A DNA stretch of 64,000 nucleotides from Pilaira anomala (GCA_025716855.1 JAIXMQ010000097.1:1-64000), one strand, 5' to 3'. Positions 32,870 through 48,822 are shown, counted from the first letter of the stretch. The notes: a model not told the origin generated them from the letters alone. Numbers and translations: made by a program.

Positions 32870-34219
32870 ATGTCTTTGACTCTTGACTTTTTGCTTCCCC
32901 CTCCTCCTGCTTCTTACAAGGCTACTGAACCCGTTGTTCATGGTGCTTTAAGTGGTAAGTTTATCATCTATTTATATCGTTAACAATATACTTATATTTT
33001 TATATATATATATATATATATAGCTACTGTCGATCGTCTTATTGAACCCGTCGGTCGTCATTTCCTTGCTCACGCACGTAGAAAGAACCACAACCGTACT
33101 TTCTCCGAAGATGAACTTCACCAAGCCCAAGAAAAGGCTAACCAAGTTGTTGAAGAAGAGACTGTTGAGTTTGAGTACGAAGATGTTGATATTAACACCG
33201 TCAACCAAGATCCTACTCAATGGAAGACCCAAGATAACTATGCTGTTCTTGGTTTAACCAAGCTCCGTTATAAAGCTACTGAAGATCAAATCAAGAAAGC
33301 CCATCGTCGTATGGTTCTTTTACACCATCCTGATAAGAAGGCCGATAAGAACGATGATGCATTCTTCAAGTGTATTGCTAAAGCTTTTGATACTTTAATG
33401 AACCCTGTTACCCGTCGTCAATATGATTCTGTTGATTTCGGTATGGCATGGTTAGAAGAAGATGCACCTACTGCCAAGTCTGAAGGTGATTTCTTTGAAT
33501 TATGGGCTCCTGTCTTTGAACGTGAAGGACGTTTCTCTAACAAGCAACCTGTTCCTTCTCTTGGCGATGTCAACACACCCAAGGAAGAAGTTGAGGCATT
33601 CTATGATTTCTTCTATAACATGGATTCTTGGAGAACTTTCGAATGGTTAGATAAAGAAGGTGCTGAAGGATCTGATAACCGTGATGATAAGCGTTACCAA
33701 GAAAAGAAGAACCGTGCTCAACGTGCTCAACTCAAGAAGGAAGATAATGCTCGTCTTCGTACTCTTGTCGATACTTGTTTAAGTGTTGATCCTCGTATTG
33801 CACTTTTCAAGGCTGCTGAAAAGAAGAAGAGAAATGCCAAGAAGGATGCTAAGGCTGCTGCTGATAAGGCTGCTGCTGAAGCTGCTGCTAAGAAGGCTGA
33901 AGAAGATAGACTTGCTGCTGAAAAGGCTGAAGCTGAAGCCAAGAACGCAAAGGAAGATCAAAAGAAGGCCAAGGAGATGGCTAAGCGTGCTATCAAGAAG
34001 GAGAAGAAGACTCTTAAGGCTATTGTTAAGGATAACAACTATGGTTTAGGTAATGAAGCACCTGCTGCTACTCCTGCTCAAATTGATTCTCAATTATTCA
34101 AGCTTGATGATATTCTTGCCAAGAATAAGACTGCTGAAGATCTTGAAGCTCTTCGCAAGTCCTTTGAAAAGGCTGTTGCTGATAAGAACCTTGCTGAAGT
34201 TTTCAACAATGCTCTTTAA
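32870..34219 (+). CDS. ZUO1: ribosome-associated J-domain cochaperone zuotin
   Basis: Two exons (32870-32954 and 33024-34219) give 426 residues; yeast Zuo1 has 433. The N-terminus (LPPPPASY, then VGRHFLAHARRKNHNRTF) is zuotin-like. The J-domain carries NYAVLGLTKLRYKATEDQI and the HPD tripeptide in LLHHPDKKADKND, followed by DAFFKCIAKAFDTL. Next come a Lys/Ala/Glu-rich charged helix that contacts 25S rRNA and a C-terminal helical bundle. With Ssz1 it forms the ribosome-associated complex that stimulates the Hsp70 Ssb on nascent chains. Codons are strongly biased to GCT, AAG, CGT and GAA, like RPL3, indicating high expression. An AC repeat follows in the 3' region (34243-34273). Confidence 0.95.
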
Positions 34220-34231
34220 GTAAATTATATG

Positions 34232-34274
<43 letters not shown>

Positions 34275-34323
34275 TCATAAAATAAAATTTATTTTTTTAT
34301 TTTGTTTTCAATTATTTACAATT

Positions 34324-35331
34324 TTATAAACGTTCAATATCTGAATCTTGATCATCCAAAAAACTTTCATCTAAACCTCTATCACGGTCTAAACTAGTAA
34401 ATTCAAGTGATTCACGTCTATCAGGTATATCGTCAAAATCAATTCTTGTAGATCTTGCATGTAATGAATATTGATTTCTATGTTTTTTATACATGTATTT
34501 AATGATAATAAAAAAGGGTAACATATAATTATAATAATTTACTTACTTTCGAAGCATCATAAATAACCGAAATAATTGAAATCCATTACGAATTACCAAT
34601 AAAATGGAATCAAAGATAGCTTCATTTGTTTCACCTACTGAACAACCTGTGGTCAACACAATTAATGTAACTGCACATAATCCAACTAGAATAATATCCA
34701 CAATATTCCAAACTGATTTCCAATATCCCTATTTTATAATTTATGTGTAAATATGTTTGTGTTACTCTTGATGACTTGATTACTTTACTCTGCCTAAAGC
34801 TAATAATCTTGTAGTCACTTCAATAATCATGGCGACATTAATTATAGCTTCCATAACAATAAATAATACTGAAGGACTATTTAAAAAAAAAAGGGTTATT
34901 TTCATCAGTTTTTTGTTTTTTTTTTTTTTTTCTTTGTTAATTTTTTCTTGTGTATACCAAGTTTCTCTTAAAGACTAAGAAAATATATATAAACATTAAC
35001 AAAATGGTTTTGTGATCACTGTTGTAAAGATTACCATGACAATTGTTATAAAACTAAGTATTGCTAAGCCCAAATAAAGTCCAATATAAAACTTTGAATA
35101 CATGAATCTATTTGCCATGCCTTTCACCATCTCTGATTTCGTTAATCCATGTTGAGTCCTCAAATAAATAAAACACATACACACATAAATACACTTTCCA
35201 TGCATAATATAATAACTATTTTTTTTTTTTTTAATTGTTATTATTTAATGGATAGTATACCTAGTTTGATTGAAAGGGTCGTCTTCTGATGCAAGCATAT
35301 GCATTCTATCGTCGTCTTCGTCTAAAGGCAT
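34324..35331 (-). CDS. multi-span membrane protein with ion-channel voltage-sensor-like segments
   Basis: Minus-strand exons of about 35331-35262, 35161-35000, 34876-34797, 34736-34556 and 34500-34324 encode MPLDEDDDRMHML and then four hydrophobic spans: FYIGLYLGLAILSFITIVMV, PSVLFIVMEAIINVAMIIEV, VWNIVDIILVGLCAVTLIVL and a last span IFDSILLVIRNGFQLFRLFM. The second span ends in acidic/Arg IEVTTRLLALG, the third starts with the Asp-containing NIVDI, and the fourth has spaced arginines. This resembles S1-S4 of voltage-gated channels without a pore. The cytosolic tail is acidic with DIPDRRESLEF. Proton or cation conduction is an inference; exon boundaries are approximate. Confidence 0.55.
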
Positions 35332-35348
35332 AGGATAATTGATAATTA

Positions 35349-35379
<31 letters not shown>

Positions 35380-35541
35380 TTAAAATGACTTATCGGGAAA
35401 TCGAGTCTTTTTAAATGATTCAAAGTTACACGGCTCATCACAGTAATCAAAAGTAAAAAACTTGTACAAAATAAAGTTACCTCTTTCTTTTATATATATA
35501 TTTATTTATTTATTTTTATTTATTTATTTTTTTCTTGAAGA

Positions 35542-39131
<3,590 letters not shown>

Positions 39132-39385
39132 AATTAAAAGCGCAGGACGTTCGTTTTTCTCCTTTTATTATATTTACACACACAATAAACTTGTTGATAT
39201 ATTACACTGTACTTCATATTTATCCCGTTTATATTATAATGATGGAAATCATAAAATAATAGTCTTTGTTAGAGTAGTTATAATTTTTTCATACATTCTA
39301 TGTAACACAAAAAATGCCCCTTCATGTTTTGCATTGTTTGAATATAGCTAATATCAAGGGACTTTATTTTGATGAGAAGAAAGAA

Positions 39386-39625
39386 AGTCATTAAACATTA
39401 CTCACCTGGGTTCTCTTAGCACCTACCCGTTTCTTCCCCCAAATCACCCGATTTTTTTTTTTATAAAAAAAAAGGCCCTTTGAAACTGCCACCGCACTGC
39501 AGTAGCAAAGCACCTACGCTTCACAACATGTTTACTGACCTCAATTAGTTTTTGATAAAGAAAAAGATATTTATTATAGTTGGCCAAAGGTTTTTTGCTT
39601 CTAGCGGGAAAAAAAAAAAAACTTG
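39386..39625 (+). repeat. single diverged arm of the 13650-14506 element
   Basis: In the same order as the left arm at 13641-13990 this stretch shows TTAAACATTACTCACCT, a T-run then A-run, CCCTTTGAAACTGCCA, GCACTGCAGTAGCAAAGC, ACCTACGCTTCACAACATG, TTTACTGACCTCAATTAG, TTTTTGATAAAGAAAAAG and AAGGTTTTTTGCTTCTAGCG followed by GG. The match is about two-thirds identical with small indels. I find no inverted partner nearby, so this is a solo or truncated copy. Confidence 0.65.
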
Positions 39626-39698
39626 GCAGTTTTGCTTTTATTTTAAATTAAGTAAATTGTTATTTTTTCAAGCTAAGAGCTTTATATCAATATAACAG

Positions 39699-39796
39699 AG
39701 GCCATAGAAGTTAATGATTCAAATAATAGCCAAAATCTCCAATCAAGTTTAGAGTCTGATACCGATGAAACTGAAGAAATACATGACAATGATTAA
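39699..39796 (+). pseudogene. orphan exon-like ORF with acidic tail
   Basis: After a consensus-looking acceptor (TATCAATATAACAG) one frame reads 32 codons, including AIEVNDSNNSQNLQSSLES and DTDETEEIHDND, to a TAA. The composition is protein-like rather than translated A/T tract. No upstream exon could be linked: the single repeat arm lies immediately before it. It may be the last exon of a gene broken by the repeat, or chance. Confidence 0.3.
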
Positions 39797-39865
39797 AAAA
39801 AATTAAGTTATTGATGGTAAAATTAAAACTTTTATTACTATGATGATTATTATATGTATACTGCT

Positions 39866-41747
39866 TTAAACGAGAGAATCAGGTCGTCTAACGAACTTGA
39901 CTTTATAAGCATGAGGTAATATGGTAAGACCAGCATTTTCTGCTCCTTCAATGTCAGGCATACCACCAGTGGCAGGCTCAACGGAACATCTAGAGAAAAT
40001 TTGAATAAATGCAGTGAAGATCTCTACTTCAGCCAAATAAACTGCGGGACACATACGTCTAAATATTGAAAAAAAAATATAAGTATATTGCATCAAGCTT
40101 TTTTTTTTTTAAAATAAAATAGCTGCTATTACCTTCCCCAGCCAAAGTTGAAATGATCACGTTCTTCAATTTTGCCATTTGCTGATGCTAACATGGTTTT
40201 TAAGTTGTTCATAAATCTTTCGGGAATAAATTTTTCGGGTTCAGGATAACGATCGGCTTGCTTGTGCATACTATCCATATTTGAAATAATGGTGGCTCCC
40301 TTGGGAATAACATAACCATCAACCTCGACTATTATAATGTATTTTAGTGATAAAGAACTGGTGTCATATTAAAGTTAAAAACTTACGATCAACACGAGTG
40401 GTATGGGCTAAACCAAATGGCGAGGTGGGTCTGTGTCTCATACTTTCCTTCATAACAGAGATACAGTAAGGTAATTGTGTTCTTTCAGTAAATGTGGGAA
40501 GACACCCATTCAATTTAATGAACTCGTCAATTTCAGCCATTACAGTTTTTTGAACCTCAGGATGGTGACACATAAGAGCAATGTTCCATGCTAATGTGAC
40601 AGAAACAGTATCTGTTCCTGCAACAATAAAATCGGCTAATTCATAACACAGTTAGTTTAAATCGTATATCATATTACTAAATAATAATCTTACTCATGAA
40701 TACAATTGTATCTTCTTCAGACAAAGTAAACCCATTTTCAACAAGAGACTTGACGACATTAGGACCTTTACTAATTCTAGCTTCCTTGATTAAGTTTACA
40801 AAGGTAGGGTGAAGCTCGTTCTTGAGGAATTTTCTTTGAGTAGCTTGCTTACCAGCAAAATAATCAATGATAGAAATAGCAGGAAGGAAATTAGCTAAAT
40901 CATTATCCAACCCAGCGAATTTCATACTAGTTTCAATCATGGTTGATATTCTGTGAAATTCAGGGTCTGTGGCAGAATCAAATTTTCTACCGAAACAGAC
41001 AGAAAAAATAACGTTCATAGAATTCAATTCTAAAAACTTAAAAGGATTGGTGCTACCTTCTTTTTCTGTAGTTTCGATAAGTCTGCTCACTAAATCAGTT
41101 GCTTCTTTTTGGATAGAGTCCATGTATTTCTCGATCTGTTTTGGCGCTAAAGCAGACAATGCTAATTTGATTGGGGCGGTTAGTTTAGAATGTATTTTTT
41201 TTTTCAAATCATATACTGTTAATAATACCTGCTGATCGTGCTTGTTTCCAGATGGTATCAGGTTGAGAAAATACGATACCCCTAGTTAAATGAAATATAT
41301 TAGTTATACGAAATTTAATATTTTTAAATACCACACTTACTTTTCGCCCATACTGTATTGATCACTGGCATAAGTACTATGAGGACGGTATGAAGATTCA
41401 ACGCCGTTTGAAACAAAAATTTTGTGGGCCAAAGCGGGATCATCTACCATAATCCAGGTCTGGACACCCATTCTGAGTCTGATAATAGGGCCTAATTCTT
41501 TATGCCATTCCGATACTTTTCTTCCAGGTAAATCACCCAGAGATAAGAGGTGGCCTACATAAGGGTAGGCAGAACCAGGTACAGGGATCTCCTTAAGTCC
41601 TTTTTTGCTCTTCTTGCCCGATGTCATTAAGCGATAAGAAGCAAATAAGATTGTTGTTGCTGCCGCAATACTAACAATAGGCATAACCTCTTTTCTTTCG
41701 AACTTGGGTAATGAGAATGATTCAATAAAATTTAATGCTTGCTCCAT
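39866..41747 (-). CDS. cytochrome P450 monooxygenase
   Basis: Minus-strand exons at about 41747-41340, 41282-41229, 41184-40693, 40635-40384, 40329-40132 and 40058-39866 encode about 520 residues. The N-terminal anchor is VSIAAATTILFASYRL, followed by the Pro-rich hinge IPVPGSAYPYVGHL. Later motifs are ADFIVAGTDTVSVT (helix I, AGxDT), EIDEF...VMKESMRHRPTSPFG (ExxR), then ERDHFNFGWGRRMCPAVYL with the haem-binding Cys. The haem motif has Ala where the consensus FxxGxRxCxG has its last Gly, seen in some fungal P450s. An intron splits this motif between the two Arg residues. It resembles the microsomal P450 families expanded in Mucorales, but I cannot name the family or substrate. A microsomal reductase would be its partner. 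Confidence 0.88.
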
Positions 41748-42099
41748 TTTATTGTAGTGTAAGTATAGAATAAATGAATGTAAATAAAGGAAAAGGAGAA
41801 GAAGAGGGAATATAGATTCGAGAAAAAAATGTAAATATCAATTTATAGAAGTAGTAGCCGTAATATATTAACTCCTACTTTATTTGACTGCACATACCGA
41901 GTTTTTAAAATTGCTGTACAATTAAATATAATTAGATATTTACTATGTCAGAAACTCTAAGACATCATGATGATGTCTTGAAAAAAGCCTCCTTTCCTCC
42001 AAGTCAACGTTACAGATATCTTTAGCTTTACTCTAGCGATAACTTCAACTTCTGTTTATACCTTGGAATTTACTTGTCTCTCTCAAACAAAACACATGT

Positions 42100-42179
42100 C
42101 AGTGGAGTCAAAATTTAACTTAAATTACAGAAGTTGTAGTGGAACCAAAAGTGTGTACAAAAATTTTGATTGCCACTAC
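42100..42179. mobile_element. possible ~80-bp miniature inverted-repeat element
   Basis: The left end CAGTGGAGTCAAAATTT and the reverse complement of the right end, GTAGTGGCAATCAAAATTT, share AGTGG...TCAAAATTT. CAGTGG-type termini are common for Tc1/mariner-derived miniature elements, but the target TA is not seen. Confidence 0.4.
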
Positions 42180-43020
42180 GCATAATATGAGTGCACGCAT
42201 GTAATTTTAAGCAGTATGAAAACCACAAAAAAATGTGCAATAAACAATTACAATAAATATCTACAACTTAACCTTTCTCAAATTCCGTTTTATATATATT
42301 TCAGAAATGTGTGCTTCTTGTTTTTTTTTATATGTATCAAGTTACACAGAAGTTTTTAGGTAACAGTCAAAAAGTGCACAGGGATTTAGCGCAATCTTCA
42401 AATGTTATCTGGGTATTTATAGTAAATTTTTCTGTGCATTTGTGAATATTATGTGTATTATAATGACATTCCTAGTACGAAAGATCATGGTTTTTTATAC
42501 TTGAAGAAGCTCATTCTTACAAGTATACGAATATTTATTGTGCATTACATTCTCTCGTAAAAAAGAAATTATAGGCTTATTTTGCTTGCTTTAGCTTGTG
42601 AAACAACTTAAAAAGAAAAGTTTAAACAAGATCACTGAAATTGACTATTGTAAATAGCTTTTTTTTTTTGAAACTGTGTATGCATATTTTTTTTTAGAAT
42701 GTGGTTAGTGTTACTAAAAGTTACATATTATAGATTTTTCGTCGATATGTAAGAGAGCAATAATATTAAATCCTTCTGCCATGGGAATTAAAGTTCAATC
42801 GATGTATTTACTCAAAGTAATACTGTGTATTATTTTGAAGAAAATGTAACCAATTGGAGCAAAGTGCATACACGTTTTAAAATATACAAGCATGCTATAA
42901 AATTTTAAATAAGTTTAGCTTGGAAACAAGCCCCATATTGTATTACTGTGGTAGAACGAGAAAAAACCAAGTAAGAAATCTATTACCTGATTGAAATCGT
43001 TTAGAATGACAAATATATAC

Positions 43021-43021
<1 letters not shown>

Positions 43022-43082
<61 letters not shown>
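43022..43082. repeat. 61-nt poly(A) run
   Basis: Uninterrupted A-run, the longest homopolymer in the window. It could be the tail of a retroposed copy or simple slippage; no retro-element is visible upstream. Confidence 0.9.
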
Positions 43083-43088
<6 letters not shown>

Positions 43089-43452
43089 CTACTGTACACT
43101 TCGTAATGAAAAAAAAAACGTATTTTCTGGTAAATTAAATTATTCTTTTTCACTTAGCGTGAGCTCGTTGACTTTTTCTCATATTTAACATACGCCTGGT
43201 TCTTACGTAAAGGAACCCTCCTCCTTCCAAGTAGTCTTGCATTTTATGCAATTTATTCTTTCAGAAATAAAATAACTTCCAAGTTCTCAGCTTTGTAATA
43301 ATCGGATGATATACGCTGAGCCATGTAACGTTATACACATGTAGCCTAATGACTTCTTGTATCCGTGAGTCATATCTTAATGTTCTTCTTCATATTTTCT
43401 TTTCTTTTTCTTTTTCTTTTTCTTTTTAAAAAAAACATAACTTCAAGTTTTC

Positions 43453-46400
43453 ATGACAATGGAAGAAGTGTATAATCTTCACCAGCATGAACATTGTGTA
43501 GCTATACGTACGTGAAATCATAATTAATAAATGTCTGGCTAAGTCAACACACTTCTATTGCAGAACTAGAAAGTAGGGGTAAAATAAATTGGCAGATAGG
43601 ATCAAATGTTCTAGCCGAAAAATATGGAAGCTATCCAAATGATGCGTATGAATTTATTCAATAGAATAATAAAAACTAAAGCTAACAAAGCAATCTTTAA
43701 TGAATAATATTACAGTACAACAGATTACCTTATGTACGATGAACATAATATGGAAATCGTATTCTGGAAATGTCCAAGCTATGCTTCTGATCTCAAAAAA
43801 CAACTAGAGAGTAATAGACGCTACAAAAAAGAGCATTATATCACAATCAACAACTTTATAGATAAATTATATTGCGCATTTAAAAAAGGAAGGAGCTATT
43901 GGGATGAAAATGATTTGATTTTGGAGCTTGTAGTGTCAAATTTCATTCGCATGTTGGTAAATTTCATTATAGATAACTATAATAGTGTGTCCATTAATAA
44001 TCTTGGTATACTTAATTATGTTTGTATTGTTCCATACGAATGGGATGATAAAATAAGAGAAGAACTGCTTCGCCCTATTTTCATACAATCGGGTCTCATT
44101 GCAAAAACCGACCATAAAGATAGATTATTGTTTCTTTCAGATGCAGAATCTTTTTTTTATCGCAATCAATGTAATAATGACTCGCTACCACAACTTCGTA
44201 ATGACTTCCATAAAATAGGAGATCACTATTTCTTGTGTGAAGTCGTTGTTGATCATAAGAAAAAGTCATCGATACACGTACACTTGATAGAGGCCCAATA
44301 TCCAGTGCTCAATATACCTGAAGGATTGCTTTATCCCAAAATTTTATTCTCATCGACGCTTTCCTTTACTGTGGATAGCATCAGAAATAACTTGAAAACC
44401 CATCTAAGGAAAAAATTATCTACCAATGACAATAATAGTTACAAAACTGATTATGTTGATATGATTGTGACATATTTATATAAAAGTGTCGAAAGGAGAA
44501 TGGTAAAATTTATACTTGAGAATAATAATCGCTGTAAATTTTAACATACTATTGTTCTATAGGACTTATTCAAAGAATCAGACTACAAAGATATAACTAT
44601 TCTTAAAGATCCCTGGATAGAAGTCAAAAGAGAATGGAAGTTGAATGAGACACAGTCAAAATATTTGGAAACCCTCAGTCTTTTTGATATATGTTTAGAG
44701 ATTGACAAAGACATGATAAACGTAATTAAAAATGGTTTATTTACAAATCGCCAAATGAAGCAATGCAAGGTCTTAATATTTCATGAAGAGCGGCATATAG
44801 TGAAAGACACCTTGATTTCATTATGGTCAGCGGCTATATTGGAGTATCTTGCAAACTCTTTAAACTATATAGACATCAATATTACAAGACTTAACTCTTG
44901 TTTTGGTACTCTAACATATAAAGCTTTAGCAGGAGCACAATGTTATATTGGCGATCTTGTACGTAACTCTGATTTCAACTCAAGACCACGTATTTTGCCT
45001 ACAATAAAGCCAGCCATGTCTTCTTCTGTATTTTTAGAGCACAAAATAAATGCTGTATTAAATATAGGTTAGTTAAAGTGGTAAATACACCTGAGAATAC
45101 AGATCAGTTAACTTTAGATTTTTTATAGATATCTTACCTGATTACACCTTATTGTCATACGCATTTGTGAACAGTAATGGTATCACCGAGAAGATGTTAG
45201 ATAATCATTACTTTACAAAAAATAAGTCGTAAGAAAACTGTTTATGGATACACATGCATAGTAAAGACTTTATGTTAACTCTAATTTAACTAATTCTAGT
45301 TTACCTCCATTGAAATTGTTTTATCCGCTCTCAGAAGTAAAAACATTAGTTATGAACAAAAGGTAAATCCATCAAAACATGAATTATTTTACGCTTCTTA
45401 AAAGTTAATCTTTTTTTTGTGCAGATGTATACCACTCATTGATGAACATCTAAGTTATGATTTAAACTGTATGTTTGACCCAGATTATTACTTTCAAAAG
45501 ACAAAAAAGTTGGCAATTGAGTTTGGAGATATACTGAACAAAGGTTTTTCCTCCAAAGAAATCTTAATATCAACGCAAGACCCAAAATATATCGAAGCCT
45601 TTTTGCTGTTATACTTTGGTTATATAAATGAGATCGTATTAAGTGGACTATTTAACGAGCAGCCAAATTTTGACAGCACGAGGACAAGGGTTGGATATCT
45701 AGTCTCGATGGACAAAAGATTATTAAACAGCATCTTTGGTACTAAAAAACATTTAAAAGAGCTTGTATTTGAAAGTGGTTTGGTAAAGAATAATGACGAA
45801 TTTAAAAAATTAAGAATTATAACCCAAGGTGAAGGTTTACTACCTGCTATCCAAAAGCAAATCAAACTAGAGCTACCTATCAAGTCCTGTTTTGTATTAG
45901 CTCAACTACATGAAAATCATGTACAATTGACTTTAAACCAAGCTGTGACAGACATCGGGTTAGAGGATGATGAAGCACAGGAAGCCATTATTTTGCAAGA
46001 CAAAATAGTTCCTATTGAAAATATGTACGAATCTTTATGTATAAGTATGTGGAACAACATAGCTCAAAATACCAGCCTAGTTCAATTCTGTCATCTTCAC
46101 CGTGGAAACAATGAAAATTTATTTGCATTAACAACAAGAAACAAATTTATAGAATTATTGAGGGAGTTCATTTCAACCAAGGTAAATGATAAAGTCAATG
46201 GATATTAAACATTCTAGCGTCTGATACTGGTCTTTTTTTTACATCATATTATAGATTTTTACAGGAACAATAGACTTTCAAATGGATAGTGTAAGAAGAA
46301 TGGAATTAAGTCAAACTTGTAGTTGTACGGTCAATTTATCGGTCAGAGATATTCTAGATGTTTCAATAAAACCATTTCTATATGAAATGGCTTCTATCAT

Positions 46401-47212
46401 ATCAGGTTCATTAACCAATAGAGATTATTTTGGAAACTATAACGAAATTGAAAATATTTTCAGTATCATACATTTTAACAAAAACCATCAATTTCAGCCC
46501 ATCCTTGCAGATTTATTGGAAAAAGAAACTAATGATTTTAATGAAAGGCAACAAAATGTCGATACTTACAGTTTGGTTCTATTAGACGTACCAGATCAAC
46601 TTTTACAGCCAGTTGTAGATAAAAAATTAGCTGTATACAAAAGTTTTCAAGTAGGTGACTTGAAACAAATTTCAGACTTCAATTATGGCATCTCTGTAAG
46701 TCAATCTACTAATATTGCTGGAATGCCTCTGTCTATGTACAGAGATAAAAGACATTATCCAAGAACTACTTTTGAAAGTAGTACTGGATTTATTTTTTTA
46801 AAAAAAGGGGATACGATAAATGATACAATTGCAAATAGAGTAATTTATTTGACTGTCCAATCGAGAACTATAAGTAAATTAATCGAAAAGACAAACTTAA
46901 GTAGCTTATATTAATCATCTTTTTTTTTTTTTGTTCTTAGTTACAAGTACATATAAAATTGAAAGTTTAGATGGCTTAACATCCAATGGAACACTTCTTA
47001 TAAAAGAGAATACGGATGTAACAATAAATAATTACGATATACGTACGGACTTTAATCCAAAAAAGCCGGAAAAGAAAGAAATACCACTAATGGTTTTTGC
47101 GGAAACCAGGTCGTATTCTTCCTCGCTCAGTTTTTCAGCAAGAATAATTGGCGAAGAAGCTAAACAAAGTGACATGGAAGTAGGTATACCCATGACTTTA
47201 ACTCGCTTTTAA
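43453..47212 (+). CDS. large Hsp70/HSPA12-like actin-fold protein, probably degenerate ATPase
   Basis: Nine exons (43453-43507, 43564-43645, 43716-44502, 44563-45067, 45129-45228, 45300-45362, 45425-46181, 46255-46873, 46941-47212) join in phase to 1079 residues. Residues about 140-200 read YVCIVPYEWDDKIREELL, PIFIQSGLI and RLLFLSDAESFFYR. This is the HSPA12-like segment (VPxxWxDxxK...xxAGL...EPExA). A second similar segment at about 575-640 reads GYLVSMDKRLLNSIFGTKKH, VFESGLV, LRIITQGEGLLPAI. Near residues 930-970 are YGISVSQST...GFIFLKKGDTI, like the YGI...KKGD part of HSPA12. The N-terminus (CVAIQLESRGKINW) sits where Hsp70 has GIDxGTT but lacks it, so ATP hydrolysis is doubtful. Role unknown. 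Confidence 0.75.
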
Positions 47213-48822
47213 AATACGGTTTTATTCATAAAATAGGTTTTAATAAAAGAAAATAACTATCCTATTCTTTTTAAATCGATACTATTTATTACTGATTGCT
47301 ATTAAAAAAAAAAACCTGTTTTACATGTATGATTGTATAAAAATGCTAATTGAAAAAACTCGGAGTAAAATAAATGGTGTAGTGGTAAGGTGAATTTCGG
47401 CATGAAAAAAAAAAAAAATAGGCAGGTCAATTACATCACAGCAAGCGCAATTCTAATTTGTAACATAAATGCTTGAATTATTCAAAGGTAGAAGTAATCA
47501 TACATTTCCATTACTTTTCCATTTATTTCTTATTCTCGTGTCCTGAAATTAGAAGATACTGTCAACAAGCCTCTTTCTTTTCGCTCGCACAGATAGCGGG
47601 TCTTACTTAAGCAATTGCAGTCATATCATCTCAGATTTGTATCGATTTTTTTTTTTATGCTACTTAACTCTTTTTTCATTAAATTTTTTACGTCTATAGA
47701 TTACCAGACCAACTTGTCGCGTAATTATACATCAGTTAGAGTCCACAGCACCAGAACGGATGTAAATTAAATCCTGTCAATAAAGCAATATCTTCCGAAA
47801 AAAAGTACTGAGATTATTGGTAATGATGATGTTCATTTTAGGCCGTACGTGGAGAATTGACATAATGGAATCTTTTTGTATCCAGGGCATTAGCCTATGA
47901 ATGCTCCAGAAAGATATCCTCGTTTCACAGAAATGAGCTAACTCAAACAATGATGAAAGGAAAAGAAGAAGAACTAGAAACCAACATTACGAGAATTTGA
48001 AAACTATTCCAAATTAAGTTGAAGAATAACTTTAACCACTGAGTTCAAAAAGTATTTCATCATCATCATCATCATCATCATATATACTCTTATTTGAGAA
48101 TGAACGCGTTAAGTATACTTTGATAATGGATTTATTAAGATATTAGTACTTGCCTCTTGCTATATATTCTTTAAACAAATTTAGATTTTAGTGTCAATTG
48201 AGACAATTAATACACATTATTTGAGCGTGTAGAATAAGGAGGAGCTCTTTTTTGTTTGGATAATACTCGATTCAGGTGTCATGCAGAAACCATAATAATT
48301 TAAGTTTAGATTGAAACTCAAACTCTCTCACGTATACTGATAATTAAGGCTTATGTTTATTAGAAATTGATTGCAGAAAAAGGTTTTCGTACAATTATAT
48401 AGGACAAATTAATTTGATCGAGACCGGCTTTGTTTTTGAGATAAAAGAAAAAAAAAAACTTTGAATGATATCTATACAGTGAATTGTTACTTTATAATAC
48501 AATCAGAAATATATATTATAAGACGCGATTGCGAAAGGGAAAATGATGCTATATGTGTAAAACTAATTAGGAAATGTGTACTGATTTTTTATGGGCTAGC
48601 TTCTCTGTGTATTTTGTAGAACACAAATAAATTTTTATTCGCTCAAATACTTTTGGTAACTCCGATGTTTTTTTTTTTTTGCTCTGTACGTAAGGGCCAT
48701 GATATCATGCTGATGATAGATGAATGTTTTCTAAATGAATATAAAAGGAGGCAAAACAATAGCAAATTATTTTTCTTTTTTTATTTTATTTTTACAACAA
48801 TAAAATAATATATATCTAAAAA
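47213..48822. other. gene-poor AT-rich stretch upstream of the small secreted protein
   Basis: No exon supported. Contains a CAT/ATC trinucleotide repeat (about 48058-48080). The last 90 nt hold a clear TATA box for the next gene. Confidence 0.6.
48739..48748 (+). promoter_or_regulatory. TATA box of the small secreted protein gene
   Basis: ATATAAAAGG lies about 75 nt before the ATG at 48823, a canonical TATA with G after the A-run, in an otherwise A/T-rich leader. Confidence 0.6.

Larger units (their letters stand above)
41748..43452. other. gene-poor AT-rich stretch
   Basis: About 1.7 kb between the P450 start (minus) and the Hsp70-like gene start (plus). It contains a small inverted-repeat element (42100-42179), a 61-nt A-run (43022-43082) and a CTTTTT repeat at about 43400-43427. 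No exon is supported. Confidence 0.6.

Noticed and set aside
33727..33942. Ser/Ala-rich ORFs antisense to zuotin
   Set aside because: Mirror of the Lys/Ala/Glu-rich charged helix; not a gene.
42905..42970. Possible third copy of the foldback arm (TTGTATTACTGTGGTAGAA)
   Set aside because: Only about 20 bp resemble the arm and neighbouring blocks are absent.
47370..47400. tRNA-like A-box, TGGTGTAGTGGTAAGG
   Set aside because: No B-box, no cloverleaf arms and a poly-A run follows within 30 nt.
48058..48080. Possible short CRISPR-like direct repeats
   Set aside because: A plain CAT trinucleotide microsatellite with no spacers.
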